From: Alopecurus myosuroides | Lineage: Eukaryota; Streptophyta; Magnoliopsida; Poales; Poaceae | NCBI GenBank assembly: GCA_028641055.1 | Contig: CM054061.1 | Span: 112,414,019-112,478,018 of the forward strand | Length of the DNA: 64,000 nucleotides | Direction of reading: 5' to 3' | Shown here: piece after piece, positions 11,146-23,200 of the stretch | Layout of the letters: every line of letters starts with the position of its first letter | How positions within the stretch are numbered: the first letter of the stretch is position 1 | Notes under the pieces: generated by a model | Databases searched by the model: none | Seen by the model: only the letters and a program-made list of their open reading frames with translations | What the model was told of the DNA's origin: nothing | Position numbers and translations under genes: made by a program

Positions 11146-13826
11146 GTGGGGCTTCCAGCGGCGCTGGCTAGAGTTCACGTTCGGACGGGATCCATTTCTT
11201 CTACTGGGGAGCGCGTGGTCTATGGCCTTGTCCACAGATTCGGCTCCTTCGACTTCGTCATCGACAAGGCCGGCGATTTCGGCGGCAGGGCCATGCCGGG
11301 AGGCGGCTCGGTGCTTTCCTTCGGTTCGCACCTCGTCTACGTCGCCACCACCATCGTCCGCGAGTACCCCGAGCAGGTGCACGTCGCGGAAGATCCCCCT
11401 GCTATCATCGCTGCCCGCGGAAAGCCAACTTGCTGTTCTGCGGACAGCGTGGAGGTGCTGATGACCGCCCCGGCTATCGCTGCCGGGAAGGGCGCAGTCG
11501 CAGCTGCGGCAGTCGTCGAGGAGGCTGCTGGCCCGAGCGAGCCTACCAGGACGCACAAGCCCTATGAGCTGCCACAGAACATCGCGGGCTACATCCCTCC
11601 TTCCACGACATCGACGATACCGGCATCCGCTGTGCGAGTAGGCATGCCACCTCCCACCGAGCTCAAGCTCATGACCATGAAGGCGCAGCTCGACCCGCAG
11701 CGCCAGGCGAGCTCGCCGAGCAGGCCGAGTTGGAAAAGGTTAGGCTTGAGCTTAACCTGGACCAGAACGAGTACAACCGTGCTCACGGCTTTACGCCTGC
11801 GGTTAGGAGGCCTGTCAAGGCAGGAACCACTCGCCGTAACCTAGGCACTGAGATGGCAGCAGTTGGTGAAACTGCTGGCCGAGCTGATAGCCAAAACACC
11901 GCTACCACCAGGCCCAAATACAGCACCCCCGCCAAAACACTTAGAGCTGCTGAGGCTGTAGCTGCTGAGTTGCTGCATCTCGCTAGCGACGCGCTCGTTA
12001 GGCAGCAGGAGAGGCTCAATGAGATAGTGCTAGAGGCTGCTAGGCAGAACGAGGAGTTTCGGAAAGCCAACCCGGGTGCTGGAGCTTCTCAGGTAGTGCA
12101 TTCGCATGCAGTCAGATCTAACGATCAGGCCTCATCACCGCATCCCAGCCGTGAGAGGGAGCGGAGTGGGCACTCTGGTAGAGACAGGCAGATGCAGGTG
12201 TACGACCCGGCTGTCGCCGCGAAACAGCACGCTATGCCGCGACAGTCAGGTCAGAAACACAACACTGCAGGAGCAGGCTATCAAGCCCATAAAGCTCACA
12301 GCAAGACGCGACATGGAGATCGCCCGTGCCCTTCTCGGCATCAGGTTGCTCAGCCTACTCGGCAGAGGCCGCAGCAGCCAGCTGCCGCTCAGCCGCGTGC
12401 GGCTGCGCCGGTAGCCAACCCGTTGGAGCATCCTGCAGCTATGCAGGTGGACAGATATGATGATGGCTACTCGGCTATGGGGTTAGCTGGTTATAATATC
12501 ATGGATCGTGTGGGTGAGCGTGTGTTGGAGCCCAATGATGTCCGGTACAAGCTGGCCCGGATCAATATGTCCGCGCGACTCGAGAACGCGGGGCCGCCTG
12601 GCCCAGAATGCTTTGGCCCCCGCATCATGAACGAGCCATCCGTGAAGCAGTTCCAGCTCGCCAGACGGACCAAGTGTTACAACGGCAGCACCAAGCCGGA
12701 AAACTGGCTCAATGACTATGTCACAGCTGTGCATATCGCAAACGGCAACCGGAGATGGGCTGCGCGGTACGTTCCGCAAATGCTTGAGGGCCCAGCTCGG
12801 ACTTGGCTCAACAATCTGCCCAAGAACTGCATCAACTGCTGGCTGGACTTCTCGGAGGCCTTCATCAGCAACTTCACCAGCACCTACAAGAGGCCGAATA
12901 GGCCGCAGCAGCTGTCTGCTTGCAAGCAGCGGGAAGACAAGACGGACCGCGAGTATCTTACTCGGTGGAGCACCTTGAGGAACACGTGTGAAGGTGTGAA
13001 TGAGGCTCAGGCCATCACTTGGTTTGCGCAGGGTTGCAGGCATGGTAGCATGTTGTGGCAAAGACTGCAGAGAGAGATGCCGAACGCTCTTGCGGAGACC
13101 ATCAAGATTGCGGATCAGTACGCACTCGGCGACCCAACTGAGCCCTTGATGGACTCCGCAGAGCCGAGAAGAAACTTCAACAGCAACAAGCATAATGAGT
13201 TCCGCAACAAGCGCAGAGGTGACCGAATTGATACTCGGTACGATCCTGAGGAAGTGAATGCTGTGGCTACGGGAGCTGGGAGTACCCAAAGGCAAAAATC
13301 TGCTGGAGCCCAGTACGGGCAGAACCAGAATCAGGGCCAAGGCATGAAGAAACCATACAATGCTCCCCAGCAGGGTAGCGGCAACCCGGGTCCAGTTCAG
13401 AACTTTGTCTTCAAGGACATGAGGGATGGCCCATGTAGTTTCCATACTCGGCATCCCGCAAGACCTGCCAACCAAACTACTCGGCAGTGCGACTGGTGGG
13501 ATGAAATCAGGAATGAGGGCTTGCCTCCTCCTCCTCCTCTGCCAGCTGCGAACGCCAATGTGCAGCCTATCCGAGCAGCCGCAGCCAGGCCTCTAGAATT
13601 CCCGAGAAGAGAGAACGTCAACCAGGTGGCTTTAGGAGCCAACCGCAACCGCAACTACAACAACAAAAATGGTAACCGCAACTTCAACAACAACAACAAC
13701 GGCAACCGCAACTTCGTCAACAACAACAACCGCGACAACGGAAACTATGGTGCGGAAGGCCGCAACCAGTACCAGGAGCATCACGAGAGCTATATGATCT
13801 TCACCTCCGAGCCCGCCGACAAGTAG
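11146..13826 (+). pseudogene. Element B Gag
   Basis: The N-terminal part (11146-11700) is in one frame and the main part (11730-13826, 698 codons open) in another; the shift lies near 11700. The main part has an Ala/Gln-rich region, then the capsid-like core (about 12600-13150) with PENWLNDYVTAVHIANGNRR, LEGPARTWLNNLP and FTSTYKRP, typical of Retrotrans_gag. It ends in an Asn-rich tail with repeated GNRNFNNN. No CCHC zinc knuckle is visible. Gag would form the cytoplasmic virus-like particle. The start codon of the intact protein is uncertain because the region after the LTR is deleted. Confidence 0.8.
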
Positions 13827-13844
13827 TCACTGCAGAGGCGCGCG

Positions 13845-16800
13845 ATGGAGGTCAATGCTGTGATGCCTGCTTTTCCTCATTACCTGCACTGGTGCAACCA
13901 AGAGATCACATGGTCCAGAGAAGATCATCCTAAGGTGATGCCCAATCCGGGTAGCTACGCCTTGGTGTTGGACCCCACATTCTTGGGTACCCAGAACAAT
14001 GTCAGGTTCAGCAAGGTGCTGATTGACAACGGCAGCAGCATCAACATTGTGTACAGAGACACACTCGAGAAGCTTGGTATGGCCGAGAACATGTTGCTAC
14101 CCAGCAGGACCACTTTCCACGTCATTGTGCCAGGGGTCTCTTGTTCTCCGATTGGCCGCGTGTGGATAGACGTTCTATTCGGAACCAGGGAGAACTGCCG
14201 CACAGAGAGCCTGCAATTTGAGGTGGTTGATCACCAGAGCCCATACCACGCCCTACTCGGCAGGCTTGCTCTGAGCAAGTTCATGGCCTCTACTCATGCT
14301 GCCTATCTGAAGATGAAGATCCCTGGTCCCAATGGTGTGATCACCATCTCTGGTGATTACAAGAGATCTATGGAGTGTGCCTCTGCCGGTTCTCAATTGG
14401 CGGAGTCGATGGTGATTGCTGCCGAGAAGAAGATACATGAGGTGGTGGCCATGGCGCAAGCAGCGCAAGGTGGTACGCCCGGGATGCCTAGTTCCCAGTA
14501 CGGGACGGCATTCCAGGCGTCCCATGAGACGAAGAAGATCCAGGTCGAACCAGAGTTCCCCGACCGCGTTGCCATCATTGGCTCTGGGTTGGAGGAGAAA
14601 TAGGAAAGCGACCTCATCCACTTCCTCCGTGAGAATCGGGACGTGTTCGCCTGGTCCAATGAGGATTTACCAGGTGTCCCGAGGGAGTTGGTTGAGCACT
14701 CGCGACATGTGCGTCCTGACGCCAAACCAGTGAAGCAGGCTATGCGCCGCTTCGGAGATGAGAGAAGGAAGGCCATCGGTGATCAGATCACCAAGCTGCT
14801 GATAAGCAATTTCATCATGGAGGTGCTGCATCCGGATTAGCTAGCCAACCCGGTTATGGTTGAGAAGAAGAAGGAGGACCCCAAGGCCGCTACCGCGTGG
14901 CGCATGTGCGTCAACTACGCCGACTTGAACAAGGCCTGCCCCAAGGATGCCTTTCCGCTACCTCGCATCGATCAGGTGATCGATTCCACTGCTGGTTGTG
15001 AGCTTTTGTCTTTCATAGATGCCTACTCTGGTTTTCATCAGATAGCTCTCAACCCTGCTGATCAAATAAAGACTACTTTCATTACCCCGTACGGGGCTTA
15101 TTGCTATCGTGTCATGTGCTTTGGGTTGCGGAATGCGGGTGCTACTTATCAGAGATGCATGCAGAAATGCTTGCATGATCAACTCGGCAAGAATGTGCAG
15201 GTGTACGTAGATGACATTGTCATCAAAACGAATAAAACACGTACTCTGCTTAGTGATCTTGAGGAAACTTTTGCCAACTTTCGCAAGTATAAGATGAAGC
15301 TGAACCCGAGTAAATGCACCTTTGGCGTACCGGCTGGCAAGCTGCTCGGCTTCTTGGTATCCAGTCGGGGAATTGAAGCCAATCCTTCAATGATAAAAGC
15401 TATTGAGAGCATGTCTTTGCCAAAATCCCTGAAGGATGTGCAAAAATTCACTGGTTGCTTGGCATCTCTGAGTCGTTTCTTGGGCAGAATGGGCGAGAAG
15501 GCCTTGCCTTTGTATCAGTTGATGAAGAAAAGCGACAAGTTCGTCTGGACACCGCAAGCAGATGTGACATTCAACGAGCTGAAGGCAATGTTGGGTAGCG
15601 CTCCCACATTGGCTAGTCCGCTACCCAAAGAGCCAATGTTGTTATACATTGCTGCTACCAATCGGGTAGTCAGTGTGGTGATTGTGGTGGAGCGAGAAGA
15701 GGAAGGCAAGAGTGTGCAGCGGCCAGTATATTATCTCAGTGAGGTGTTGTCCAGCTCCAAGCAGAACTACCCGCATTACCAAAAGATGACTTACGGTGTG
15801 TACCTGGGCGCCAAGAAGCTGAAGCACTATTTCCAGGAGCATCCTATCACTGTGGTGAGCTCTGCTCCCATCTCGGATATCATGGGCAACAAGGAAGCAA
15901 GTGGCAGAGTAGCCAAGTGGGCAATCGAGCTGGCCGCGTACGCTCCTACATACGCAAGAAGAGAAGCCATCAAGTCGCAAATTCTGGCGGAGTTTCTGGT
16001 GGATTGGGCTGAGGTGCAGTACGAGCCCCCTTCTCCCGCAACCAATTACTGGAAGATGCATTTTGATGGATCCAAAGTGAAGGAAGGCCTTGGTGCTGGC
16101 GTGGTGCTCACGTCACCCAAGCGAGATCAGCTCAAGTACGTGCTACAGATCCACTTCAAGGCATCCAACAATGTTGCAGAGTACGAGGCCGTGGTGCACG
16201 GCTTGCGAGTAGCCAAGGAAGTTGGTGTGCAGCGCATTATATGCTATGGAGACTCGGATTTGGTGGTGCAGCAAGTTTCTGGCACTTGGGATGCTCTAGA
16301 TGCCAACATGGCGGCGTATCGCTTCCTGGTGCAATCTATGACTGGATTCTTTGAAGGTTGCGAGTTCCAACACATCCACCAAGCAGAGAACGAAGCAGCT
16401 GATGAGCTGTCCATGTTGGGGTCTTCTCGGCAGTCCATCCCGGCTGGGATTGCCTTGGAGCATTTGAGAAAGCCATCCATCAAGCCATCCCCCAACTTGG
16501 AATCGATAGTCGTTCCTTCTCGTCCAAGCGAAGAGGCTGTTCCCATGGAGATTGACTGGGAGAATACAACAGAGAACTCGGGGACTGCAGTCTTCATCCC
16601 GGGGACTGGCGCCTACAACCCGGGGACTGTCCCTCCTTACTCGGGGACTGTCGCATTCATTGAGGAAGTTCTTGCCAATCGTTCAGGGCTTCAGAGGCGC
16701 GTCCCTAACTCTGAAGAAAATACAGTGGTGGCTGTTCCAATGGAATTGGACAAACCAGTGTTTCCCACGCGGGAGACACCGAGTTGTACTATGCCCATAT

Positions 16801-18048
16801 TATCCTTTCTAAATGACGGCACCCTACCAAATGATGAGGTTACCGCAAGGCAAATACAGAGAAGATCCAAGGGCTACACCATATTCAGAGAAGTGCTGCA
16901 TAAAAGAAGTCCCACTGGCGTCCTGCAACGCTGTGTGGAGCCGGAAGAAGGAGAAGAAATTCTAGTGGAAATACATCAAGGAGAATGCGGACATCACGCA
17001 TCTTCTCGGGCTCTAGTCAAGAAAGCCTTTCGGCATGGTTTCTTTTGGCTTACTGCCTTGAAGCAAGCTGAAGATATTGTGAGAAAGTGCAACGGCTGCT
17101 AGAGATTCGCAAGTAAGATCCACTTGTCTGCTTCCGAGTTGAAAACCATTCCCATTACTTGGCCATTTGCTGTTTGGTGTTTGGATATGGTTGGTCCCTT
17201 CAAGCCGGCTAGAGGCAACATGACTCACATCCTGGTCATGGTTGATAAGTTTACCAAGTTGATTGAAGTGAAGCCTATTCGGAAGTGTGATGGAGCCACA
17301 GCAGTGAGTTTCCGAAAGGATGTGATCCTGAGATACGGCTACCCGCATAGCATCATCACGGATAATGGCACGAATTTTGCTGAGGGTGCCATGGTGAGGT
17401 TCTGCAGAGATAAGCACATCCGGCTAGATGTCGCGTCTGTCGCGCATCCCGCCTCCAATGGGAAAGTTGAAAGAGCAAATGGCATGGTACATGCAGGCAT
17501 AAAGCCAAGGATGATTGAGCCGCTACTGAAAACACCTGGGTGTTGGTTAGACGAGTTGCCAGCGGTGTTGTGGAGTCTAAGGACTACCCTAACCGGTCAA
17601 CCGTCTACACACCATTCTTCTTGGTTTACGGGGCTGAGGCCGTGTTGCCAATCAACCTAGAGCATGACTCCCCCCGAGTAACCCTCTACACTAAGGCGGA
17701 AGCGAGAGAAGCTCGAGAAGATGACGTTGACCTGCTAGAAGAAGCAAGAGAGCTTACTCTGTCATGTTCAGCTGTTTACCAGCAAAACTTGAGGCGTTAT
17801 CATAGCCGGAAAGTGAACCCAAGGTTTTCCGAGAAGGAGACATGGTCCTTAGGCTCGTGCAGCGCACAGCCGGGATGCACAAGCTATCCCCTCCGTGGGA
17901 AGGGCCATTCATTGTAAGCAAGGCTCTACACAATGACGCGTACTACTTGGTAGACGCGCAACCATCACAGAAGAACAGGTCGGATAAACCTAGGGAGGAA
18001 TCTAAGCGCCCCTGGAATGTAGCTCCACTCCGTCGCTTCCATTCGTGA
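13845..18048 (+). pseudogene. Element B Pol: protease, RT, RNase H, second RNase H, integrase
   Basis: Protease lies at 13900-14300 with LIDNGSSINIVYRDTLEKLG. RT follows with FPLPRIDQVID, CFGLRNAGATYQR and YVDD at 15204-15215. Gypsy RNase H comes next, then a second plant-type RNase H (from about 16050) with FDGS, AEYEA and GDSDLVV supplying the acidic residues. Integrase has DMVGPF, TDNGTNF and the VERANG glutamate (17180-17490). The frame is continuous from 13845 but carries TAG stops at 14601, 14838 and 17101-17103, a one-base frameshift near 17580 and another near 17840. The tail ends WNVAPLRRFHS, usual for Tat Pol. Confidence 0.9.
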
Positions 18049-18711
18049 GCAAAAAGGTGTATGTACTTTCTTATCCGAGTTAAACTTCTACTCTGCAATC
18101 TGAAATTGAACTCGGGGACTGCCCTCGTCCAAACTCGCTCTAAGTGTTTCTATTCTGTTCTACCTTTATCTACTCGGTTGCTGTGCTTAGAATTTCATGA
18201 GTACATTTAGTACTGTGTTTAAACCTAAAGGCCAACTCTTCGACTCTGCTGCTGTCCGAAACCCGGCTTCATGGCAAGCGAGAGAACAAGCAAGAGGTCA
18301 ATGAGCACAAGAAAAATGACTAAGGAAAAGAGGAGTGCAGGAACCGAGTAGAGCGTTCTTTACTGTTTTACTTTTTTCGGCTAAGTGGTGGGTAGCGTTA
18401 CTATGACTGTCTCTAAATGGCTAAGTATTTGAAACTCCAACTTTGAACTCTTGTGACTCGAATACCAAAAAAGCAACAAGTTGCAGGTAAGAGCTGAGAT
18501 AAAAAGGAAGAGTGGATAAAAAATGCAACTCGGGGACTCGCATGATAACGCAACCCGGCATCGAGCCAAAGTTGCACAAATGCTAAGTATAAAACATCAA
18601 ACTGGAATAAAAACTGAGTAGCAACGGAAATAATAATTGCTTGATACATATGCACCGGGCATCCCGGGAATCCGAAAACAGTTTTGGAGCATAAGTGTTT
18701 TCAGGCGATCA
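18049..18711 (+). other. Element B region between pol and the antisense gene
   Basis: No coding sequence recognised. ACTCGGGGACT occurs several times. The region separates the ends of convergent plus-strand pol and the minus-strand gene, so it should hold both 3' ends. Confidence 0.5.
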
Positions 18712-19935
18712 CTAGTTGGAAGTAGCAGTGTTGTCCAAGTTGGTGTTGGCACCATCGGCTTCAGTGTTGGCAGCAGCTTGCTCAGAGGTGGCAGTGGCCA
18801 CCGAGATGGGGTCGGTAGCTGAAGTGGAGGCAGTAGACTGAGTGCGGAGTAGCGCCGCGTCGTCGAGTGTCGCGCCAGAGGACGATCCCAGCTCGAGAGC
18901 CGCATCCTCGATCACCATCTCGGTGGTGATCGTGGCACCTTGGCTCTCGGCTTCCTCGTTGCTATCCGCATCAGCTTTGCCCTTCCCCTTCCTGGATCCC
19001 TCCTTGGCACCTGTGTTTTCGAAGAAACTCAAGTCCTCCGACTCGGTGTCCTCGTCTTCGTCTTCCTCTTCATCTTCACCCTCGCTTTCCTCCTCGGTGT
19101 CAGGCTCGGTGGGGCCGTCGATGAAGAGGGCAGTGTCCGCGAAGGAGGCGATCTCGTACGCAACTGCCTTGCGGCGAGCCACGCAGTTGGAATCGGAGTA
19201 CCACTTCGAGTTCTGGCGCATCTCAAGGATGGTGTCGAGGTTCAGGTTCTCATACCAGCTGCATGTGAAGAGAAATAGCAGATCGGCGCCTGCCCGAGCT
19301 GCGGACGCACGCCATTTCTTCATCTCGGCCTTTGCACCGTCGAGCTTGTCGGGGAGCGCGCGGATAGTCTTTGGCGCAGACTCACGAGGCCAGAACAGAT
19401 CGTGAAGCTTGAAGGATGTGGACACTAGGCTGGTGCCCATGTCCCTAAGCTGACGGAGCTGTGACTGGATGCTCGTGAGATTGTCCTCGATCGTAGGGAT
19501 TGGTGCTCACAGGCAATCCCTTCTCGGCTCGGCTTTCTTGAGCTTTGGCCAGAGCTGGCGTGCTAACCGCGCAGAGGTCAGGGAAGATATCTGAGAAAGC
19601 TATCAGAAAGAGTCAGAAATGGAAACAGAGCGGAAATGAAATCGAGTAGGAAAGAGAAGAAGGAAGCAGCCAAGTACAGAGAAGCGAAAACTTACTGTTG
19701 AGGTCAATGAGTAGCGTGTGCAACTTGTTCTTCCAAGTTTCCTCATCGGCGACATGCCTGTCTTCAATTTTATAAAAGTTGGCCAGCTGGAGCATGAGGT
19801 CCGTGTTGCTTTTCTTCAGCACCTCGATTTCCAACTCAAGGGCCTTCTCCTTAGCTTGGGCTGCTGCCTTGACTTGATCCTTCTCGGCGGCTAGATCTAG
19901 GGCATCCTGGAGAGTGTCTTTCAGCTTGACCTGCA
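18712..19935 (-). pseudogene. Element B antisense gene, 3' part (exon 8 and end of exon 7)
   Basis: 19696-19935 completes the coiled-coil exon 7 (VKLKDTLQDALDLAAEKDQ, heptad-like, Lys/Glu-rich) and ends at a GTAAGT donor (minus strand). After a short intron ending in TTTCTCAG, exon 8 starts at 19590. It encodes a helical region with LHDLFWPRESAPKTIRALPD, then a strongly acidic run near 19040-19110, and a Ser/Thr/Ala-rich tail stopping at 18712. The 5' exons lie at 39347-43184, beyond inserted element C. One in-frame TGA is seen early in exon 8. The protein family beyond its N-terminal domain is not recognised. Confidence 0.65.
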
Positions 19936-20209
19936 TGTAGGGGCCCCAAACCGGACGGTTCAGAACCCCTCATATGCATACATTCACGATCCTAGGAAGA
20001 TCAGTCGTGAACAACATACGAAAGTGGTACACAGATACAATATCCATTACACAAATAAAGGCAGTCTTACAAGCCAATGGTCACATGACCAAGTCTTTAT
20101 TCACTGCCACGCAGGGCAGACAAAGTCTTACAACAACAAAACATCGGAAGATAAACGTAGCTAGCCCATGTCAAGTTTTCACCAACAAGCTGCTGACCGG
20201 TAGTCGGGC

Positions 20210-23200
20210 CTAGTTCGCGTAGTCGTTGGAATAGTACCCTTCCTCGTATTCTTCCTCGGGTGGTATCTCCTCAGAGTCTGGCAAGTATATACCAGGGGCG
20301 AAACCATAATGAGTACGTTTGAATGTACTCAACAAGACATCCTTTATACACTTACAAATGCATCATGCTTATATGGTGGATAGGTAGGCCATACATAGGG
20401 CTCACTACCAATGATGTTCATGTAAGATGACACCATAGTTGCAGTCATATTAATCTGTATCTTTGTTGAAGAAGATACTTCAGAAGAAAATATGTAACAT
20501 CCCAAGTATGAAAACAGCCTTTAGAATGTTTTATTTCTTGTTAAATTATGTTTTGCATCATGACATCATCATTGCATTTGTTTTGGCATTTGTTTTCCAA
20601 TTGTTTGCATTTTGTTTTCCCTTGTTTTCTATTTGAATTTTCAAACCAAATTCAAATATTTGTTTCATACTTGTGCTGTCACAATTTTCAAATAAAAATA
20701 TTCAAAGCAAAACATCAATTTGTTTCAAATAAACATGAAGGTTCAAACTATTTAAATCATTGCCTTCAATAATTTAATTCACATCAAATTCACTCAAAAT
20801 TCATTTGAAATACAAACAGCAACTAATTTTTCAAATTTAGAAAACCAAGAGTTTGCAAATGGGTGCGACAAATGGTATCAGAGCATGTCTGCCTGTAGGA
20901 TCCCTTTTACTGGTCGCAGTTGAGTCTAGAAACTATTTTGTAGCTACATAGGAAAAATGAAACGTGAGAGTAGGAATTATGTTCTTTTTCTTCTTTCCCC
21001 AGCCACCCTCCCTTTTTCTGGTAAGGAAGTGCAACGTTGTTTTTCTCTTCTCATCTAAACTTTCAAGTTAGGATTTCACGTATCCTGGTTTCTCTAGGAT
21101 GGTTATATCTACTAGACCATAGGAATGGAGGTGGTTGTGACATGATTTATCATGTTGCCTACTCACGATTGAGAACGGAGGCGTGTAAGCCCCGGAAGCA
21201 GATCCTCTATTCCTTAAGCAGTAGATATTGATCCTTTAGAAGCCCGGATGGGTTTTCCCTAGTACCTCAGAAGTTTTGGTCTCGTGTTTCCCGAATGTTG
21301 TTTCGATATCCTGTTCTTCTCAACATCCTTTTCGTCCGTTGAAACCTTGTTGTTGCTTGCCACTTCAGTTTTTCTACCGGAGCATCACATTCTTTTGTGT
21401 CAAAGATCTTTGCCACAACATACAACCTAATTGTGGTTCCACTAAGCAATCAAATCACTGTTCACTCCCCGGGATCTCAAATGTTGACTTCCAAGATAAG
21501 TAAAGACAATCAAATCCTCATTGGAGGTCGCATATTCCTCGCTTCTCTCATGTTGCTGGGAAATTCTGACATTGATGTCATTCTTGGTATGGATTGGCTG
21601 AAGGCCAATAAAGCAAAAATTGACTGTGCTCAAAAGTCAATAACTCTGTTCCACCCTTCTGGCCAGATAGTCTATTCTCCACATGAATCAAGTTCCATTC
21701 AGCTATGCACACTCGATGCAAAACCTCTACCTCTACTCGAAAATGTTCTGGTGGTTTGCGATTTACCTGACGTCTTTCCAGAAGAATTGCCAGGAATGCC
21801 TCCGGACAAAGCAGTTGAGTTCGTGATCGAACTTGAACCAGGTACTTCTCCAATCTCTAAGCACACATACAAGATAGCTCCTCCTGAACTGAAATTGTTA
21901 AAGGAGCAGAGCAGTTGAGTTCGTGATCGAACTTGAACTAGGTACTGCTCCAATCTCTAAGCACCCATACAAGATAGCTCCTCCTGAACTGAAATTGTTA
22001 AAGGAGCAAATCGATATGTACATGGAAAAAGGTTACATTCAACCTAGTTCCTCGGCTTGGGGATGCCCAACTCTGTTCGTTGCGAAGAAGGATCAAACAA
22101 AGAGACTCGGTGTTGACTATCGTCCTCTTAACGAGAAAACCATCAAAAACAAGTATCCAATTCCTCGTATCGATGATCTTTTTGATCAACTTGCTGGAGC
22201 CTCAATATTCTCCAAGCTGGACTTGAGAATGGGTTACCATCAAATAAAGATCAGAAAGGAAGATATTCCAAAGACAGCCTTCACCACTCGTTACGGTCTA
22301 TATGAATACACCGTCATGTCCTTTGGTCTCACCAATGCACCGGCGACCTTCTCTCGACTCATGAATTATGTCTTCCATGAATACCTCGACAAGTTCGTTG
22401 TGGTATATCTTGATGACATTCTTGTCTACTCCAAATCCGAGGAAGAGCATGAAGAACATCTTCGTCTCACTCTCATGAAGCTTCGCGAGCATCCTCTCTA
22501 TGCCAAATTCTCCAAATGTGAGTTCTGGATTTCAGAAGTGGTTTATCTTGGTCATGTCATCTCTGCCAAGGGCATAGCCATTGATCCAGAAAAGGTTAGA
22601 GCAATTGTTGATTGGAAACCTCCAAAGACGGTGAAGCAAGTAAGAAGTTTTCTTGGCTTGGCTAGCTATTGCCGTCGTTTCGTCCAAAACTTCTCCAAGA
22701 TTGCCAAACCTCTCACTGACCTCACAAAGAAGGACAAGAAGTTCGTTTGGTCTCCACAATGTGATGAAAGTTTCAATCTGCTCAAGACTAAACTCACTTC
22801 TACACCAGTTCTGGTTGGCCCAGATACTACCAAACCTTTCCAGATATTCTGTGATGCTTCTCTCCAAGGTCTAGGAGCAGTTCCTATGCAAGAACGTCAA
22901 GTTGTGGCTTATGCTTCACGTCAGTTGAACGCACATGAGCTCAATTATCCAACCCATGACCTAGAACTTGCAGCAGTTGTGTTTGCCCTCAAGAAATGGA
23001 GACAATACTTGTTGGGTAATCGCACCGAAATCTTTTCCGATCATAAGAGTCTGAAATACATCTTCACTCAACCAGATCTAAACCTCAGACAAAGGAGATG
23101 GATTGAAAAGATCTAAATCTTTGGCTGAAGACACTGTATTGGTGGCCTAGCATGAAACGTGAAATTGCTCAATACGTTTCTGAATGCGACGTTTGTCAAC

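Noticed and set aside
12483..13475. Minus-strand open frame of 330 codons
   Set aside because: It is the shadow of the B gag frame; no domain fits, and the plus strand clearly encodes Retrotrans_gag.
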